From: Microcebus murinus
Taxonomy: Eukaryota > Chordata > Mammalia > Primates > Cheirogaleidae
DNA: 64,000 nt
Assembly (NCBI RefSeq): GCF_040939455.1
Contig: NC_134106.1
Coordinates: forward strand, 85,009,001 to 85,073,000
Direction of reading: 5' to 3'
This document shows positions 10,641-24,377 of this stretch, piece after piece; the first letter of the stretch is position 1, and each line of letters opens with the position of its first letter. Position numbers and translations under genes: made by a program. The notes below the pieces were generated by a model that saw only the letters and a program-made list of their open reading frames with translations, did no database searches and had not been told where the DNA came from.

Positions 10641-12498
10641 GCTATTGATTTTTATGTACAACATGAGGCAGTAGTCTAGATTTAGATTTTCCATATAAAT
10701 ATCCAATTAACACAGCATCTTTAAGAAATCTCTATTCTTTTCTAATGTACTGCAAGGTCATCTCTATGCATTTCTTATAATTATTTTCTGAAGAAAATAT
10801 AACAAATAATATCAAATAGTTCCTAGTTTTTTCACATGTATATCACTGAACATAATTAAATCATTTCTTTATGTCTAAGCATCAATATGTATTATCAATT
10901 AAAGTTTATAGCTCCTTAAGAAATATTGAGGCATATAAAGCTATTTTGCAATGCCACAAAATGGTCCCATGTTACTATACAAAGTTTTTACTTTGTTCAT
11001 ACATTTTTTTCATAATGTTTACTAATTACTGTCCTGGTCACACCCACCAGGATTCTAGGAGACAATTTCAACTCATGGAATCACCAACCTAGCAATTCTA
11101 ATGTGATATTTTAATTTCACGTGAATTGGCAATCAGAAGTCAAAGATGAGGTGTCCCAGACAAAGACCGTGTTCAGGGAGTTCACTGAGGACTGCAGTTG
11201 GATCAGCACCCTTAGGGGGGAGGGAGGCCCTGGTGGACAGAACGAGAAGCTGGGTGTGATTACAGCCACATCAAGGGCCTCAGGCCTCAGCGGGTCCTAC
11301 AGGAAGGGCTGGAAAAGTGTTGGGTCCAGACCTATCCTCAATTGGATCCAGGACACTGGGCCTTTACACACTCTTATCACCCAGTCAGGGATGCAGGCTG
11401 ACCCTGAGAAGAGGGTGAGGCCTTGGGCAAGGTGCTCCAGATGGGGCAAAGTCTAGCTGAGCCCTATTTGCTGCACCCACAGCACCTGGGGAAGTAGAGG
11501 CTAGAGACCAGGAGCATCCTGACAGCCCACTGTGATATCTCACTCATCAGAATCCCAAATGTATATGTGAGTTATCTAATGCACAGTTTGTGGGAGACTG
11601 CATAAGTATCTGTGCATGGATTCTAGATTCTGTGGAAGCATTTCTTTCCTTCTTGGAGTTGTATTTGTGCGTACCCTAGGTCTTAGCATATGTATCTTGA
11701 TAATTAATGTTCTGGGTATATGATCATATATATAAATGATGAAATATTGCTCTGATATCTATATTTCAGTGTAATGAGATGTTACTCTTTATCTATATTC
11801 TGTCTAATTTGTATTTTATCTCAGATGGTTAAAAATACTGGTTAATTAGGTTGCTTCATTCATTCGCAGAGAAGTCTACTCTTTTAAGTATAACATTACA
11901 TTTATTCATAAAGCTATCTTGTGATCCTGCACATTCCTACGTGCCTTTTATATCTCACCTCTAAGTTATGTTTTGTTTAATGCTGTGCTGGCCTCTGGCG
12001 CTCCCTGGCTCATTCCACAAAGCTTTGGAGCTGCAGGAGCTCATCCCTGGAAGGTGCCCATGGGACTGGTCTGGGCACCTCTCACCCCTGTGGTCCCTGG
12101 AATAAGCCAAAGCAGGAAGAAAGACAGTCAAGTAAGAATATTGGAAAGGTGTTGATGCAAGGAGGAAGTGGAGAAGGAGGAGGTGGCTGTGCAATGCTTG
12201 GGTCACATGCACCATGGGGACGCCTTGGAGCCTGGCCTCGTCCTGGGCCCTCCAAACCAGAATGCTGGATGCCGGCAGCAGCAGACTGGTCTCCAACGAG
12301 ACATTATACTGAAGACCTCACGTGCACTTTAAAGTATCTTCTTAGTCGCTGTAGTTATCCAGTTTTACTGATAAAGACTTGCCTGCATCACAGAGTTAGA
12401 AAGCAACAGAACAAGAATTAGCAGCCAGATCAGGCTGACTTTGATGCCTGTGTTCATCACCATTGTGTTCTGCTGTTCTGTAGGCCTTCCCTCTTAAA
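10641..12498. other. Anonymous sequence
   Basis: Nothing recognised. The parts at about 11120-11540 and 11960-12300 are GC-richer than their AT-rich surroundings and may be diverged LTR or transposon remnants. Open frames of 90-111 codons there occur on both strands and have no recognisable domain. Confidence 0.4.
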
Positions 12499-12704
12499 TA
12501 CACACACACAGATATAGACATAGACACACACAGATACACATACATACACCTGTACACAGATACTCATGCAATACACAGAGACATACACATATAGACACAG
12601 ACATAGACACACACACGCACCTATACACAGACAGATACACATGCAAAAACCACACAGACACCCACATGAATGAATATACACACACACACACATATATATA
12701 GCAC
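12499..12704. repeat. Compound CA/GATA-like microsatellite
   Basis: An about 200-bp imperfect tract built of 'acacaca', 'gatacaca', 'agacatagacaca' and 'catacac' units. The open minus-strand frames across it are low-complexity Cys/Val/Tyr repeats produced by the microsatellite and are not genes. Confidence 0.9.
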
Positions 12705-12839
12705 CTTCTCTGTCCAGGGCCTTGCTACAATAGTTTTTGAAATGCCTAATTTATGACTCTCATGTTGAGTTTTCTGTGGACAAATGCCAGCTCTTACTTT
12801 GTATTTAATATTTATCCTTTAATATGTGGCAGAAATTTT

Positions 12840-13350
12840 CTTCATCATTATCAATGGAACTATTTTTTAAAATAATGATTTTCTTATTAGAAAAGTAATA
12901 ATACTCTCCATATAAATTTGGGAAATAGTGTTAGAAAAAAGAAAAATCAAAACCACCAATTCCATTACCTGGAAGTTTTTGCTAGTTTATCATATTTCTT
13001 TTAGGTTATTGTTCTCTTTTTTTCATACAAATGTGTTTTCTAACATTGGGATTCTTAGCTCCACAGTGTTTTGATGACTGTTTTATTTCACTTAATATTG
13101 TATCAGGAGTATTTTCTGTCATTAGATATTCCTGGAAGACTTTTTAATGACTATAAAAATGCTTCTCATAGGAATATATCTAAGCTTATTTTATTGTTCA
13201 CTTACTGCATCATATTACAGCTGCTCATATATTTTGCCATTATATAAATGCATATGATACATACACTGGCTCACAAATCATGAATCCCATTTCTGATTAT
13301 TTCCTAATGACTCATTCGTAGGAGTAGACTCGCCATGTCCAAGGGCAGGC
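12840..13350 (-). repeat. Ancient LINE-like remnant
   Basis: The phrase order 'tcacttaatattgtatcagg', 'ttaatgactataaaaatgct' and 'tatttcctaatgactcattc' resembles an old LINE sequence common in mammals, in minus orientation. No reading frame survives and the family is uncertain. Confidence 0.4.
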
Positions 13351-15212
13351 CATTTTCAAGGACCTTGCTACACCTCATCAGTGACACAGTCTTCACGCAG
13401 GTGGAATGTGAACCTGTGCTCTCACCCAAGCTCGTGATAATTTACAGATCATCTGGCCCACGCATTCCTCTCTGCTGTAGCACCAAAACCTGAAAGTGGG
13501 AATAGGTAACATGGGCTATAAAAAGACAGTTTTGGAGAATCAAGCAGAATCTTTAATTAATGAAGCAAAGAAAAACTACATTATTTTTAGGAAGAAAGGG
13601 GGTATGTTTTCATAATGCTTTAGCCAATTCTCTTGACAATATACTCAGGAAAGTTTCTATCTACCCAGAAAAACTTAGAAGTAAGACTCCTTGAAGAATT
13701 ATTTTTTGGTTTTGTAGCCAAAGAGGTAATATGTGAAATCTTTCAGAAAAAAAATAAGGCAATATTTCCCATGCATAAAATTTTTAATTAACTTTTTATT
13801 TTTGGACAAGAAAGCACATGATTACAGCCTGCATCCTGATGGCATCGTGAATTCATCTCACTACTCATTATAAGTAAAAAGGGATGATGAACACCAAGTA
13901 AGTAAACCTTTTCAGAATATCTAGTGGTTTCTTTTTCCACTTGTGAAATAGAAAAAACACATGTGAGAGTTTGTATCTGACCAACAGCAAATGTGAATGA
14001 CTATTCTTGAAGTGTGTTTGACTCACAGAATGATGCAATCACTTTGGCTGTTTTCAATATACAGGGAGAGGCAAAGTTATCATGTTGCATTTTGAAAATA
14101 CCACTGAGTTGAGACTCGGACACAACTGTGAATACATCTCATTTTATTTTGGGTGTCTTTACTTCCTCAAGCCAGTCATCCTTTTTATACTCCAAATACT
14201 TTGAGCAGTTTCATCCCCTTGTTTTGTTCACTCTACCTTTTTTATGTATGGGCTTTGAGTAAGCCCCCCTGATGGGGCAAGTGTATAGCTCTCTCTAATC
14301 CTCAAATGCCAAATGGTAAAAGCAAATATCTTCCCTTTTCTGATCCTCTGCCAAGACAATCATGCTTTAGATTTTAAAAAGATTACTTTTTTTTTTTTTA
14401 CAACGTTGTCTCCTTAATAATGCATAGTTCTGAAGGATTAAAAACTATGCCATTCTAGCATATTGACTATTTAAGTTAAAGACACTTGGAAAGCAGCAGG
14501 TGCAAAAAGATCACTGTGACTTTCCTTTTGTTTGCAGATGCCCTCTCTATACAAGAAAGATGCAGTGTCTTTATCCTCAAGAATGAGAAGTTGAAAGAGA
14601 ATTCCATGCAGATCTTGTTAAAAATAACCCTCATCTTTTAAGCCTCCCACATAACTTACTTGCTTTTTCACAACTTACTAGTCTTTGTCCAGCTCAGTAT
14701 ATAAGTAACTGACTCTGTTTCTTTGGGTCTTCATTTTTTCGTTTCTTTCTGAGGGCTTCCATGCCACATAAAACTTGTCTTATGTTTCCTTCTGTTACTC
14801 TGTCTTATTTAATTCTCAGATCCACCTGGGACCCTAAGAGGATGGAGGTGGAATTCTTCTGTCCCTATAGTTCACTTTTGAATGTTTCTGAACTTTACAT
14901 AAATAGACTCTATCTTGTTTTGTTTCATATTGAGTTCTTCATACTTCTGATATTATTTGTCAGTTATATGTGCTGCAAAAATCTGTCTCTGTTGTGCCTA
15001 TCTTCCCTCTCTTCTTCATTAATGTAACTTAGTGCTTTCTTACAAGCCTGGCTCATGTTCTCTTTCCTCCATGAACTCTGCATTCACTCTCCAGTATGAG
15101 AATATTTTTGGTAAGAAATGAGGGTGGTCAGGAAGGAGCCAGGAGATTAGATTGTGCATTATAAATGCTGGTCATATGCTATATAAGATGTTTCCATCAC
15201 ACTGTGTTTCAA
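13351..15212. other. Anonymous AT-rich sequence
   Basis: No gene or nameable repeat. A poly(T) run is at about 14388-14399. The 88-codon open frame at 14761-15027 has a hydrophobic composition typical of AT-rich non-coding DNA. Confidence 0.45.
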
Positions 15213-15316
15213 CATGTATATGTATACGTAGATACGTACAAATGTGTGTGCACGTGTGTGTATAAATGTATGTAGCTGTCTATATATGCATATGTTACTA
15301 TATATATATGTATCAT
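15213..15316. repeat. Imperfect TG/TA microsatellite
   Basis: Alternating 'tgtgtgtg', 'gtatatg' and 'tatatata' units over about 100 bp. Seen directly. Confidence 0.8.
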
Positions 15317-17060
15317 GGCAAGTTAGTTTGTTATTATATTTTATATATACCATGAACAGTGAGAGGAAGCATGGTGACGTTTGAAATACCTGCTCACTCA
15401 GGTTTTCAGGGACACTGAGAAGTATTCGTTCTACACATTATAGCAAAGACACATGGAGATTCGTCTTAAAGCTCTTTTACAATCTGGCACAAGTTGTCAC
15501 TCTCTGTGGTTGCTCATAGAACCTGGACTTGGGCATGGATATGGAGCTATATGGTCTTTGGTTTTATTTCTGTTTTCCCCCAAGAATCTGGGAGCATAAT
15601 AATACTAGAAAAAGAAACAAAATCCTTGTTTTCTTCGGAAATGTTGGTCTACTTGCTAATAAATGGATACATGGCCCACCCCAGAGCACTATCAAGAAAT
15701 GCACATGGCTCCAAGTCCAGCTGTAGTCTTGGGCTACCCTGGCAGGTTTGCATTTTACAGAATTGAGGCAATTTGTGGTTTAGATGTACATGCGCACTAA
15801 TGCTATGTTTTTATTCCGGGAGGAGTACATGAATGTATGGACTATAATCATCTCATGAAATCAGGCTTGGTTGAGAAATTCATTTCAGTTCAGAGTATAT
15901 AAAACCAATATGCATAAGTAATAAACATTTTGAGAACTGCTTGATATTTTATTCCATACTTGCATAACCCTAATAAATATTTTTTTTAAAGAATCATAAC
16001 ATAGCCAGGAAACAACAAACAGTAAAATGCATTCGAAATATAGACTAGTAATAAGAGTGGTTATTATAAAAGATGAGGGTAGAGATTAAAATGTACTTCT
16101 TTTTTGTTATTATGGGTTCGGCACCATGACAGGCATTTTGCAAAGGGTTGAGAAATTAGGTGTATAATTAAAATGTATTTGGTAGATTATTTTTTATCTA
16201 ATGGATCTGAATTTTGACAGGGGTCAAAATTTACCAGGTAGCTTTTAGGCAGGTTATGTCCTGGGCTTCTCAAGGGAGGAGGAGGTCCAGGAACTTCCCC
16301 ATTTCAAATGGACACAGAGCAAAGCATTAGGGAGATTGTTTGCCTGTTATTAGATCTCGCGGCTCGTGTGTAGGTACTTTGTCCTGGGGAATGTGTTTTT
16401 CATTGACACTCAGGACAAACCCTGGGAATGAAGGGGGTTCAATTAGTGGTTTCTGGGTTGAAAGACCTCTAGCCACCCTAGAGACCTCTAGAGAAGGTCA
16501 CAGGTCTCCGGGCTCCATCTTATGAGGACACATAAGCAAACATCTCACCTGGTGGGTGAATCATCTCAACAGACTTGGGCGAAAACTGTCCCCTTATCTT
16601 TTCTCTTTTCTATTCTTTCTTACAAATTGCTGACACACACACAGCATTTATTCTTTCACACATGACATCTCTAAAGCTCCAAGGGTAGAAACCACTCACT
16701 TTTTCTCAGGAGTTTGCTGGCAACAAGTATGAATAATTGGAAAAATATCCTGTGATGGTACCTTCCACTCCCCTCCCCCCCAATAAATTTTATCTGCTGC
16801 TTTTCAGACTCTAGAAGCTGATGTGATTTGAACTGTTTTTCTTTCTCTCTTTCTTTTGAAGTTGACAAAGTCATGCTGTAATTTGTGAGCTCACTGGCTA
16901 ACCACAGGCTCCTTTTGACTTGTTTACCTCCCAATCACAAGTCACAGTTCTTTGTAATTAAAACAACAACAGCAAAATTATGTTCATGTTAGCTACACTA
17001 GGAAACATATTATCAATCAAGATAATTTGCCACCAAGAAAAAAAACGAAAAGCAAAAAAG
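15317..17060. other. Anonymous sequence
   Basis: Nothing recognised. Small open frames (15494-15766, 16340-16525 and 16671-16934) have no supporting features. Confidence 0.45.
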
Positions 17061-17206
<146 letters not shown>

Positions 17207-17275
17207 GTGAATAAAGAAAGAGCAAATATCAAATATTTTGCGAACTAGTTGATACAAATTCTAGCTGAATTAAAT

Positions 17276-17668
17276 TGACAGCCAACTGGGCCAACTTAAA
17301 AGTTAACCCACAAATCTATCAAACTGAGTTTCTTTGTCAGGACGACGATGTGTAGGACAATAAACATTCCTTACAACACCAGTGTACACTCTTTAAATAT
17401 TAGGAACAGTTCCTGACAGTTACAAATGTGCCCCTGTCAGCTGTGGGCTCTGATGTCTGCAGGGGCCCAGAGCTCTGCAGATTGACAGCAAATGACAGGC
17501 CAGCTCCCAGGGCTCCTGGAGGGCAAGCTTTCTTCCTCCTTGGGAGAGGCTGACAACCTCAAGTCACTATTTCCCACAATGCGCTTATACCCCAGCGACC
17601 TTTCCTGGGACCCTCATTAGCACAGGGATTCACGTTGACTAAGTGCTGGTCAAATGGCAACTTGACAG
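17276..17668. promoter_or_regulatory. Cluster of TGACAG motifs
   Basis: Six TGACAG/CTGTCA hexamers occur within 393 bp, at 17276, 17414, 17434 (reverse), 17483, 17493 and 17663. TGACAG is the core site of TALE homeodomain proteins (MEIS, PREP, TGIF). The stretch is not a repeat I recognise and is moderately GC-rich. Regulatory activity is inferred only from motif density. Confidence 0.25.
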
Positions 17669-18348
17669 ATGCACCATTCAGCTCTGTTCTGAAAAGATGC
17701 TTCTAGAAGCCATGCCCTGACTTTTGTACCCTAGAGAATTCTTACAGCAGCGAAACCCACCCCTGAGCCGCAGGTGGATGTGGACCTAGCTCAGTGTTCT
17801 GCTCCCTGGGTATGAACTTCTCAGCTGAAAGCACTCTTTGAAGGAGAGGCCCAGTGAAACATTAAAGTGACTTTGCCAGCAAGCAGGCCCCGCGGCTCTT
17901 TTAACCAGATGTTCACAGTGGCCGCCTAAATCTGTTGTGATTTCTCTTCCTTCACTTCTCATAAAGCCAAAGGAACATTTCAGAGTATACACATGAAATA
18001 CACTCTCCAGCCTTCAACTCGTTTATTTTGGGGCAAGAACTTCTAATTTTCAAAAGCTATCAATTAATGCGTGGATAGAGCCTTGGCTTTCTGTACTATG
18101 GATGTGTTCGGTACAATCAGCCACGAAGCTGAAGGGACGTGTGGTGGATGTGAGAAAACAAAAGATATTACAGGTTTGAGAAGCTAGTGTATCATTGACC
18201 AGTTAGGTTGACTGCATTTCAAACAGAGGAATTTATTCAGCTTTGCTCCAAAAAAGTGCAGAACAGTTCAGGTGATCTCACTGGGACAAGTCAGAAAACA
18301 ATTAATACCTATAGTTTGTCAAATTTGACGTTTAAGTGTTAAAAAGTG
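17669..18348. other. Anonymous sequence
   Basis: No gene or named repeat recognised. It is of moderate GC content at first and becomes AT-richer near the Alu. Confidence 0.45.
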
Positions 18349-18360
18349 GCATCTCCCTTC

Positions 18361-18691
<331 letters not shown>

Positions 18692-19082
18692 TATGTCCCT
18701 TCTTTCATAGTCTTTTGTGTTGAGTCCTAACAGCAGTGAGACGTAGGCAGCAGGGGCTCTGGGTGGCTGTGCACATTTGGGTGCTCTCAGAAACGGACTC
18801 TGCTGCCAGGAAGGAGTTAGTTGATGGCTCAGGGTCTCGCTCTCTCTGTGGCTATGCAGGTAATCCACAGGCTTCTCCCACTCACTGTGAGCCCACACAC
18901 GTGCACCCAGAGCCTGGAAATAACACCTTCCAGATACACAGCTATACCTGGAGCATACGCCACAGATGGCACAACCCAGAGAATAATGAAAAGGACTGCT
19001 GCATAAATTGATATTTTGTTGCAATAATCCATGTTCCTGCCTGTTAAGGCTTTATCTTTAGAAAGCAAACTGTTTGTTAAAA

Positions 19083-19106
19083 AACAACAACAACAACAAC
19101 AAAAAC
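19083..19106. repeat. (CAA)n microsatellite
   Basis: Short run of CAA units, possibly the A-rich remnant of an old retroelement tail. Confidence 0.85.
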
Positions 19107-19937
19107 CTGTATCCTTTTAAGAAAACACAACAGAACAAATGAAAGTCAACATTTTATCATTTTCATAAAGAAGAAAACAAACAACACTCATCCTTGGGAG
19201 TGAAGTCATTGATGTGTTTATAGGGAAATAGTTTCTATTCCTACTGGGATTTTATGAGCAGAGCTCTCACTATTAGGACCTAATAGAAGACTGTTCAATG
19301 AGAACAATTTTTTAACTAAAATCGTATTTTAACTGGAATAGCCATTTGGCCAGGAACCATAGGTTAGCAGTAGCATACATATATTGTTTACTTAGAATAA
19401 ATAGAAGTACGAAGAAATACATTTACCAATTGAGGCAATGATTTAATAAACACATAAAATGCTTGCTGGAAATAGGGTTATATGAGATGCAGTGCTTAGT
19501 GTAAATTTTATGAAATATTAGATTATTTTCATTTGACTAAAATATAAGAATTAAAAGCATCTTTACATTAATATGTACATCAGCTGTAGGCTGAAGTCCC
19601 AGAGAAACAATCAGATCTGAGATTTGTTTCAAATGAAATAAGAGTATTGGAATGTATCACATCTTTTTATTTGACAAATATTTGGGGATCTTAACAATAT
19701 AAAATCTCTTAGAGAGATCACTTATTTATTAAAAGGTCCTTCATCTGAAAGCTTTTAAAAATTCCAATAATGAATATAATTTAAAATGTTTAGCTTATAT
19801 CTAAAATAAATGCATGAAAGTTTAGGGATATATATCTTCAATAGCCAGCTAGAAAGTGAAATTTTTCTCTCTCTTTCTGAGTATACACACACATCACAGC
19901 ATGTATATCCATGTGGGCAGGTGAGTTGTATAAAGCC

Positions 19938-19990
19938 ATGCATATGCTATGCATATTCTATGCATGTGCCAAGATGGCCGTGCATATGCT
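19938..19990. promoter_or_regulatory. Cluster of ATGCAT/GCATATGC motifs with a YY1-like site
   Basis: Within 53 bp there are repeated ATGC-type motifs: the palindrome GCATATGC at 19940-19947 and again at 19982-19989, with ATGCAT at 19949-19954 and 19960-19965, plus 'caagatggccg' at 19970-19980, which fits a YY1 site. ATGCATAT-type motifs bind POU/octamer factors. This is motif reading only; chance in an AT-rich region is possible. Confidence 0.2.
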
Positions 19991-20054
19991 AAAGATAACT
20001 AGCCGAGACCATCCAACTTGAAATTATATGCAAAACTTTATGTGTATGAGAATT

Positions 20055-23000
20055 CTTTTTTAAAACATTTAAAAAGTATTATTTATTTTGTATTGATGCC
20101 TAATATGTGTACATATTTATAGGGTACAAGTGATATTTTGTTACATGCATAGTATGTGCAATGATCAAGTCAGGGTAGTTGGGGTGTCCATCACCTTGAG
20201 TATTTATCATTTCTATGTGCTGGGAACATTTCAAGTCCTCACTACTAACTATTCTGGAATATATTATGCGATACATTGCTATTAACTATAGTCTAATGCT
20301 GCTATAGAACATAAAAACTTACTCCTAACTAACTGTATGTTAGTACCAATTAACCAATTCTTTTCACTTCCCCAACCCCATCCACTCACACAACCTTCCT
20401 AACTAGTAACTACCATTCTATTCTCTCCCTCCATGAGATCAACTTATTAGCTCCCACATATAAGTGAGAATATGCAGTATTTGTCTTTTTGTGCCTGTCT
20501 TATTTCACTTAGCATAAGGATCCATAAGGTTCCATTGATGCTTCTGCAAATGACAGGGTTTCATTCTTTTTTATGGCCAAACAGTATACTGTTGTGTATA
20601 TATACCATGTTTTCTTTATCAGTTTGTCTCTTGATGGACCCTTAGATTGATTCTGTATCTTGGCTATTGTGAAGAGTGCTATAATAAACCCGATGGCACA
20701 GGCATCCCTTTGATACACTGGTTTTCTTTCCATTGGACAAATACCCAGTAGTGGGATTGCTGGATCATATACTAGTTCTAATTTTAGCTTTTCAAGAAAT
20801 CTCCATACTGTTTTCCATAACTGCGGTACTAATTTACATTTCCACCAATAGGGCATGAGTTCCCTTTTCTTTGCATCCTTACAAACATCTGTTATTTTTT
20901 TCTTTTTATTAATAGCCATTCTAAGTAAGATGATATCCCCTTGGGGTTTTGATTTGCATTTCCGTAATGATTAATGATGTTGAGCATTTTTTTAAATATC
21001 TGTTGGCCATTTGTGTGTATTCTTTTGAGAAATGTCTTTTCATGTCCTTTGCCCACATTGTAATGGAATCATTTGTGTTTTTTTTTAAACTGTTGAGTTA
21101 TTTGAGTTCCTTGTATTAATATACTCTGATATTCTGGATATTAGTCCCTTATCAGACTAATACCATACAAATATTTTCTTTCATTCAGCAAGTTGTCTCT
21201 TCACTCTGTTGATTGTTTCCTTTGCTTTGTAGAAGCTTCTTAGTTTAATATAGTATCATTTGTCAATTTTTGTTTCTCTTGTTTATGCTTTTGAGGTCTT
21301 AGCCATAGAACCTTTGAGTAGGCCAATGCCCCCTATAGAGTTTACCCTGTATTTTCTTTTAGTAGTTGTATAGTTTTAAGTCTTATGTTTAAGTCTTTAA
21401 TCCATCTGGATTTAATTTTTGTAGATGGTGAAATGTTGGGATCCAGTTTCATTCTTCTGCACTTAGATATTCAGTTTTCCTGGAACAATTTATTGAAGGT
21501 GGTGTCCTTTCCACAATGTATGCTCTTGGTGCTTTTGTCAAAAATCAGTTGGCTGTGATATATGGATTTCTTTATATTGTGTTCCATTGGTCCAAGTGTC
21601 TATTTTTATACCGATACAATTCTATTTTTGTTACCCTAGCCTTGCAATATATTTTGAAATCAGGTGGTATGACACCTCCATTTTTGTTCTTTTTGCTCAA
21701 GAATGCTTTAGCTGCTGGCTCTTTTTTGGTTCCACACAAAATTTAGAATAATTTTTTTTTCTATTTCTGTGAAAAATGACATTGGTATTTTGACAGGATT
21801 TGCCTTGAATCTGTAGATTGATTTGGGCAGAATGGTCATTTTAACAACATTAATTCTTCTTATACATGAGTATGGGGTATGTTTCCATTTTTTGGTATCC
21901 TCTTTAATTTCTTCCAACAGTGTTTTATAGTTTTCTTTCACCCCCTTGGTTAAATTTATTCCTAAGTATTTTATATTTTTGTAGCTATTGTAAATGGGAT
22001 TGATTATAAATAGCTTGATTTCGTTCCAAGCTAGTTCATCAAAGGTATATAGAAATGCTACTGATTTTTGTATATTGATTTTGTATACTGTAACTTCACT
22101 GAATTTATCAGATTTAAGAGTTTTTTGGTGTAGTCTTCAGGGTTTTCTACATATATGATCATGTCATTTGCAAAGAGGGACAATCTGACTTCCTCTTTCA
22201 ATTTGGATGCCTTTTATTTCTTTCTCTTATCTGATTGCTCTAGTTAGGACTAACAGAATTATGTTGAAGAGAAGTGATGAAAATGGGCATCCGTCTCTTA
22301 TTCCAATTCTTAGAGGAAAGGTTTTCAGCTTTTCCCCATTGAATTTGATGCTAGCCACGGCTACGGCTTTATTACTTGAGGTGTGGTCCTTCTATGCCTA
22401 GTTTGTTGATAGTTTTATTCATGAAGGGATGAGGAATTCTATAAAATGCTTTTTTCTGCAACTGAGATGATCATATGGTTTTTTCCTTCAGAAGCATTTC
22501 TTTTTCTTCTTATTTTAAAACTTTTGTCTGACTGGGTTGTTCTTAAAGGCCTATCTTCAAGTTCTGAAATTCTTTCTTCTTGATTTAGTCTGTTGGTGAA
22601 GCTCTCAAACGCATTTTTTAATTTAATTTAATTTGATGCATTCTTCAGCTCCAGGATTTCTGTTTGGCACTTTTGCATGATATCTTTGTAAATTTCTCAT
22701 TCGTATCTTAATTTTTTTTTCTGATTTCTTTGTATTATTTATCTGTGTTCTCTTGTATCTCATTGATCTTCTTGAATATCATTATTTTGAGCCCCTTTTT
22801 TGGCATTTCATAAATTTCTTTTTCATTGGAATCCATTACTGGCTCTCCAGTTGCCCTGTCCTCAGGGGATTGTAATGTGCCATGGCTTGTGCTTCAGCCC
22901 TGGTGGCTGAGGGTAGGAGATGCCAGCGACCTCTGGCGATGTGGAAATGCAGGGACTGTGGGGTCTTAGAGCAGGGTGCAGCCTGGTGGGGGATGGGAGC

Positions 23001-23431
23001 TCAAATGCCCCAGCAATGCAGCTGCTTAGGACTCAGGAGTGTGTGGGACCCAGTGTGAGCTCCTTTTCTGGCGCCATGCTATTCTGTGGTCCCCAGCTAA
23101 TACAGCTCCTTATTTTAGACTCAGAACCTGTGAGGGTTGAGGGGCTCTTTTTTGGCTAGGATTGCATGAGTCTGTGGTGGGAATGTGGCCCACTAGGGGT
23201 CTTTCACTTACCCTTTCCCCAATTGAGAAGCACCTTTGGGCTCATGGCCAACCCTGGCTGAGCATGCTGCCTCACTTGCCTCTTCCTCCTTTCCTTAGGT
23301 GTTTCCTGACACCAGCCTCTTCTCACTTAGATGATCTATTTGAAGTGTAATTATCTACTCACTGCTTTGGTTCTTCTTTGTGGAGGGAGCAAGTGTCAGA
23401 TGCCTATAATCAGCCATCTTGAAGCCCATCT
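20055..23431 (-). mobile_element. L1 with internal deletion, old
   Basis: Read on the minus strand, this L1 starts at 23431 with 'atgggcttcaagatggctga', the beginning of an L1M-type 5' UTR, continues through a 5' UTR (to about 22870) and part of the ORF1 coiled-coil region (about 22870-22485, with a recognisable 'ERISELED'-like stretch), and then jumps directly into ORF2 near the first catalytic aspartate of the reverse transcriptase. From there ORF2 runs to about 20509, followed by a 3' UTR to 20055. The missing middle (rest of ORF1, endonuclease and first part of reverse transcriptase) is about 2.5 kb judged by family length. Frames are broken by many stops. Confidence 0.85.
20509..22480 (-). 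pseudogene. L1 ORF2 remnant, C-terminal half
   Basis: Minus-strand frames give ORF2-type protein pieces: a segment from 21941 to 21708 with '[20 protein letters not shown]' and, from 20919 to 20509, 'YWWKCKLVPQLWKTVWRFL' and '[10 protein letters not shown]', which belong to the region after the reverse transcriptase and the Cys-rich end. The Cys-rich motif is degraded. Stops and frameshifts interrupt it, so no functional protein is possible. Confidence 0.85.
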
Positions 23432-23659
23432 GTGTGTTCTTCAGAAAAGATAGTCCATAGCTGGACTGTTTGGAAGAGGCAGAGACTTAATTAAATAAAA
23501 AGGGATTCATTTGAAACACAACTAACTTTCATTGAATGCTAGCGATATTATGGATGTTTTACACTTTTTACATGACTTTTTGCTTACCAAGGGGCTAGCA
23601 AATGTTTTCTATAAGTTCCAAAGAGTAAATATTTTTGGCTTTGTAGGTCACATTCAGAC

Positions 23660-23761
23660 TCTGCTGCTGCTTCTTCCTCCTCTTTCATCCCTTTCCTTAT
23701 TTTACCTTCTCCTTCACCATTCTCTTTCTCTCTTCCTCTCTCTTCCTTCTCCTCCTCCTTT
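23660..23761. repeat. Pyrimidine-rich low-complexity tract
   Basis: About 100 bp almost entirely of C and T ('cttcttcctcctctttcatc', 'ctctcttcctctctcttcct'). Seen directly. Confidence 0.85.
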
Positions 23762-23869
23762 GTGTAAACAGCCCATTAAAAATGTACAAATTATTCCTAG
23801 CTTTGGATTGCACAAAAATAGGCAGTGGTTCAGATGTGGTCTATGAGCTCTAGTTTGCTGGCCTATATT

Positions 23870-23990
23870 TTAATGCACTTGATGTTTATATCAACCTTAG
23901 GGGATTAGATACTATTATTTTGTTTTCATTTTACAATAAAGAAATTAAGACTTAGAGATGTTAAGTAATTTGCCTGAAGTCGCACAATCA
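23870..23990 (+). repeat. MIR fragment
   Basis: The MIR tail block 'ttttcattttacaataaaga', 'aattaagacttagagatgtt' and 'aagtaatttgcctgaagtcg' is visible, ending where the next Alu inserted. Confidence 0.75.
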
Positions 23991-24000
23991 AAAAAAGACT

Positions 24001-24343
<343 letters not shown>

Positions 24344-24377
24344 CTAGGAATTTGAAACAGGCTGTTTGATTTGAAGT

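Larger units (their letters stand above)
18707..20054. other. Anonymous AT-rich sequence
   Basis: No gene recognised. It contains a (CAA)n run at 19083-19106 and the octamer-like cluster described separately at 19938-19990. Open frames at 18662-19068 overlap the Alu edge and each other and begin at non-ATG codons. Confidence 0.45.

Noticed and set aside
12457..12693. Cys/Val/Tyr-rich minus-strand frames
   Set aside because: They come from the CA-rich microsatellite.
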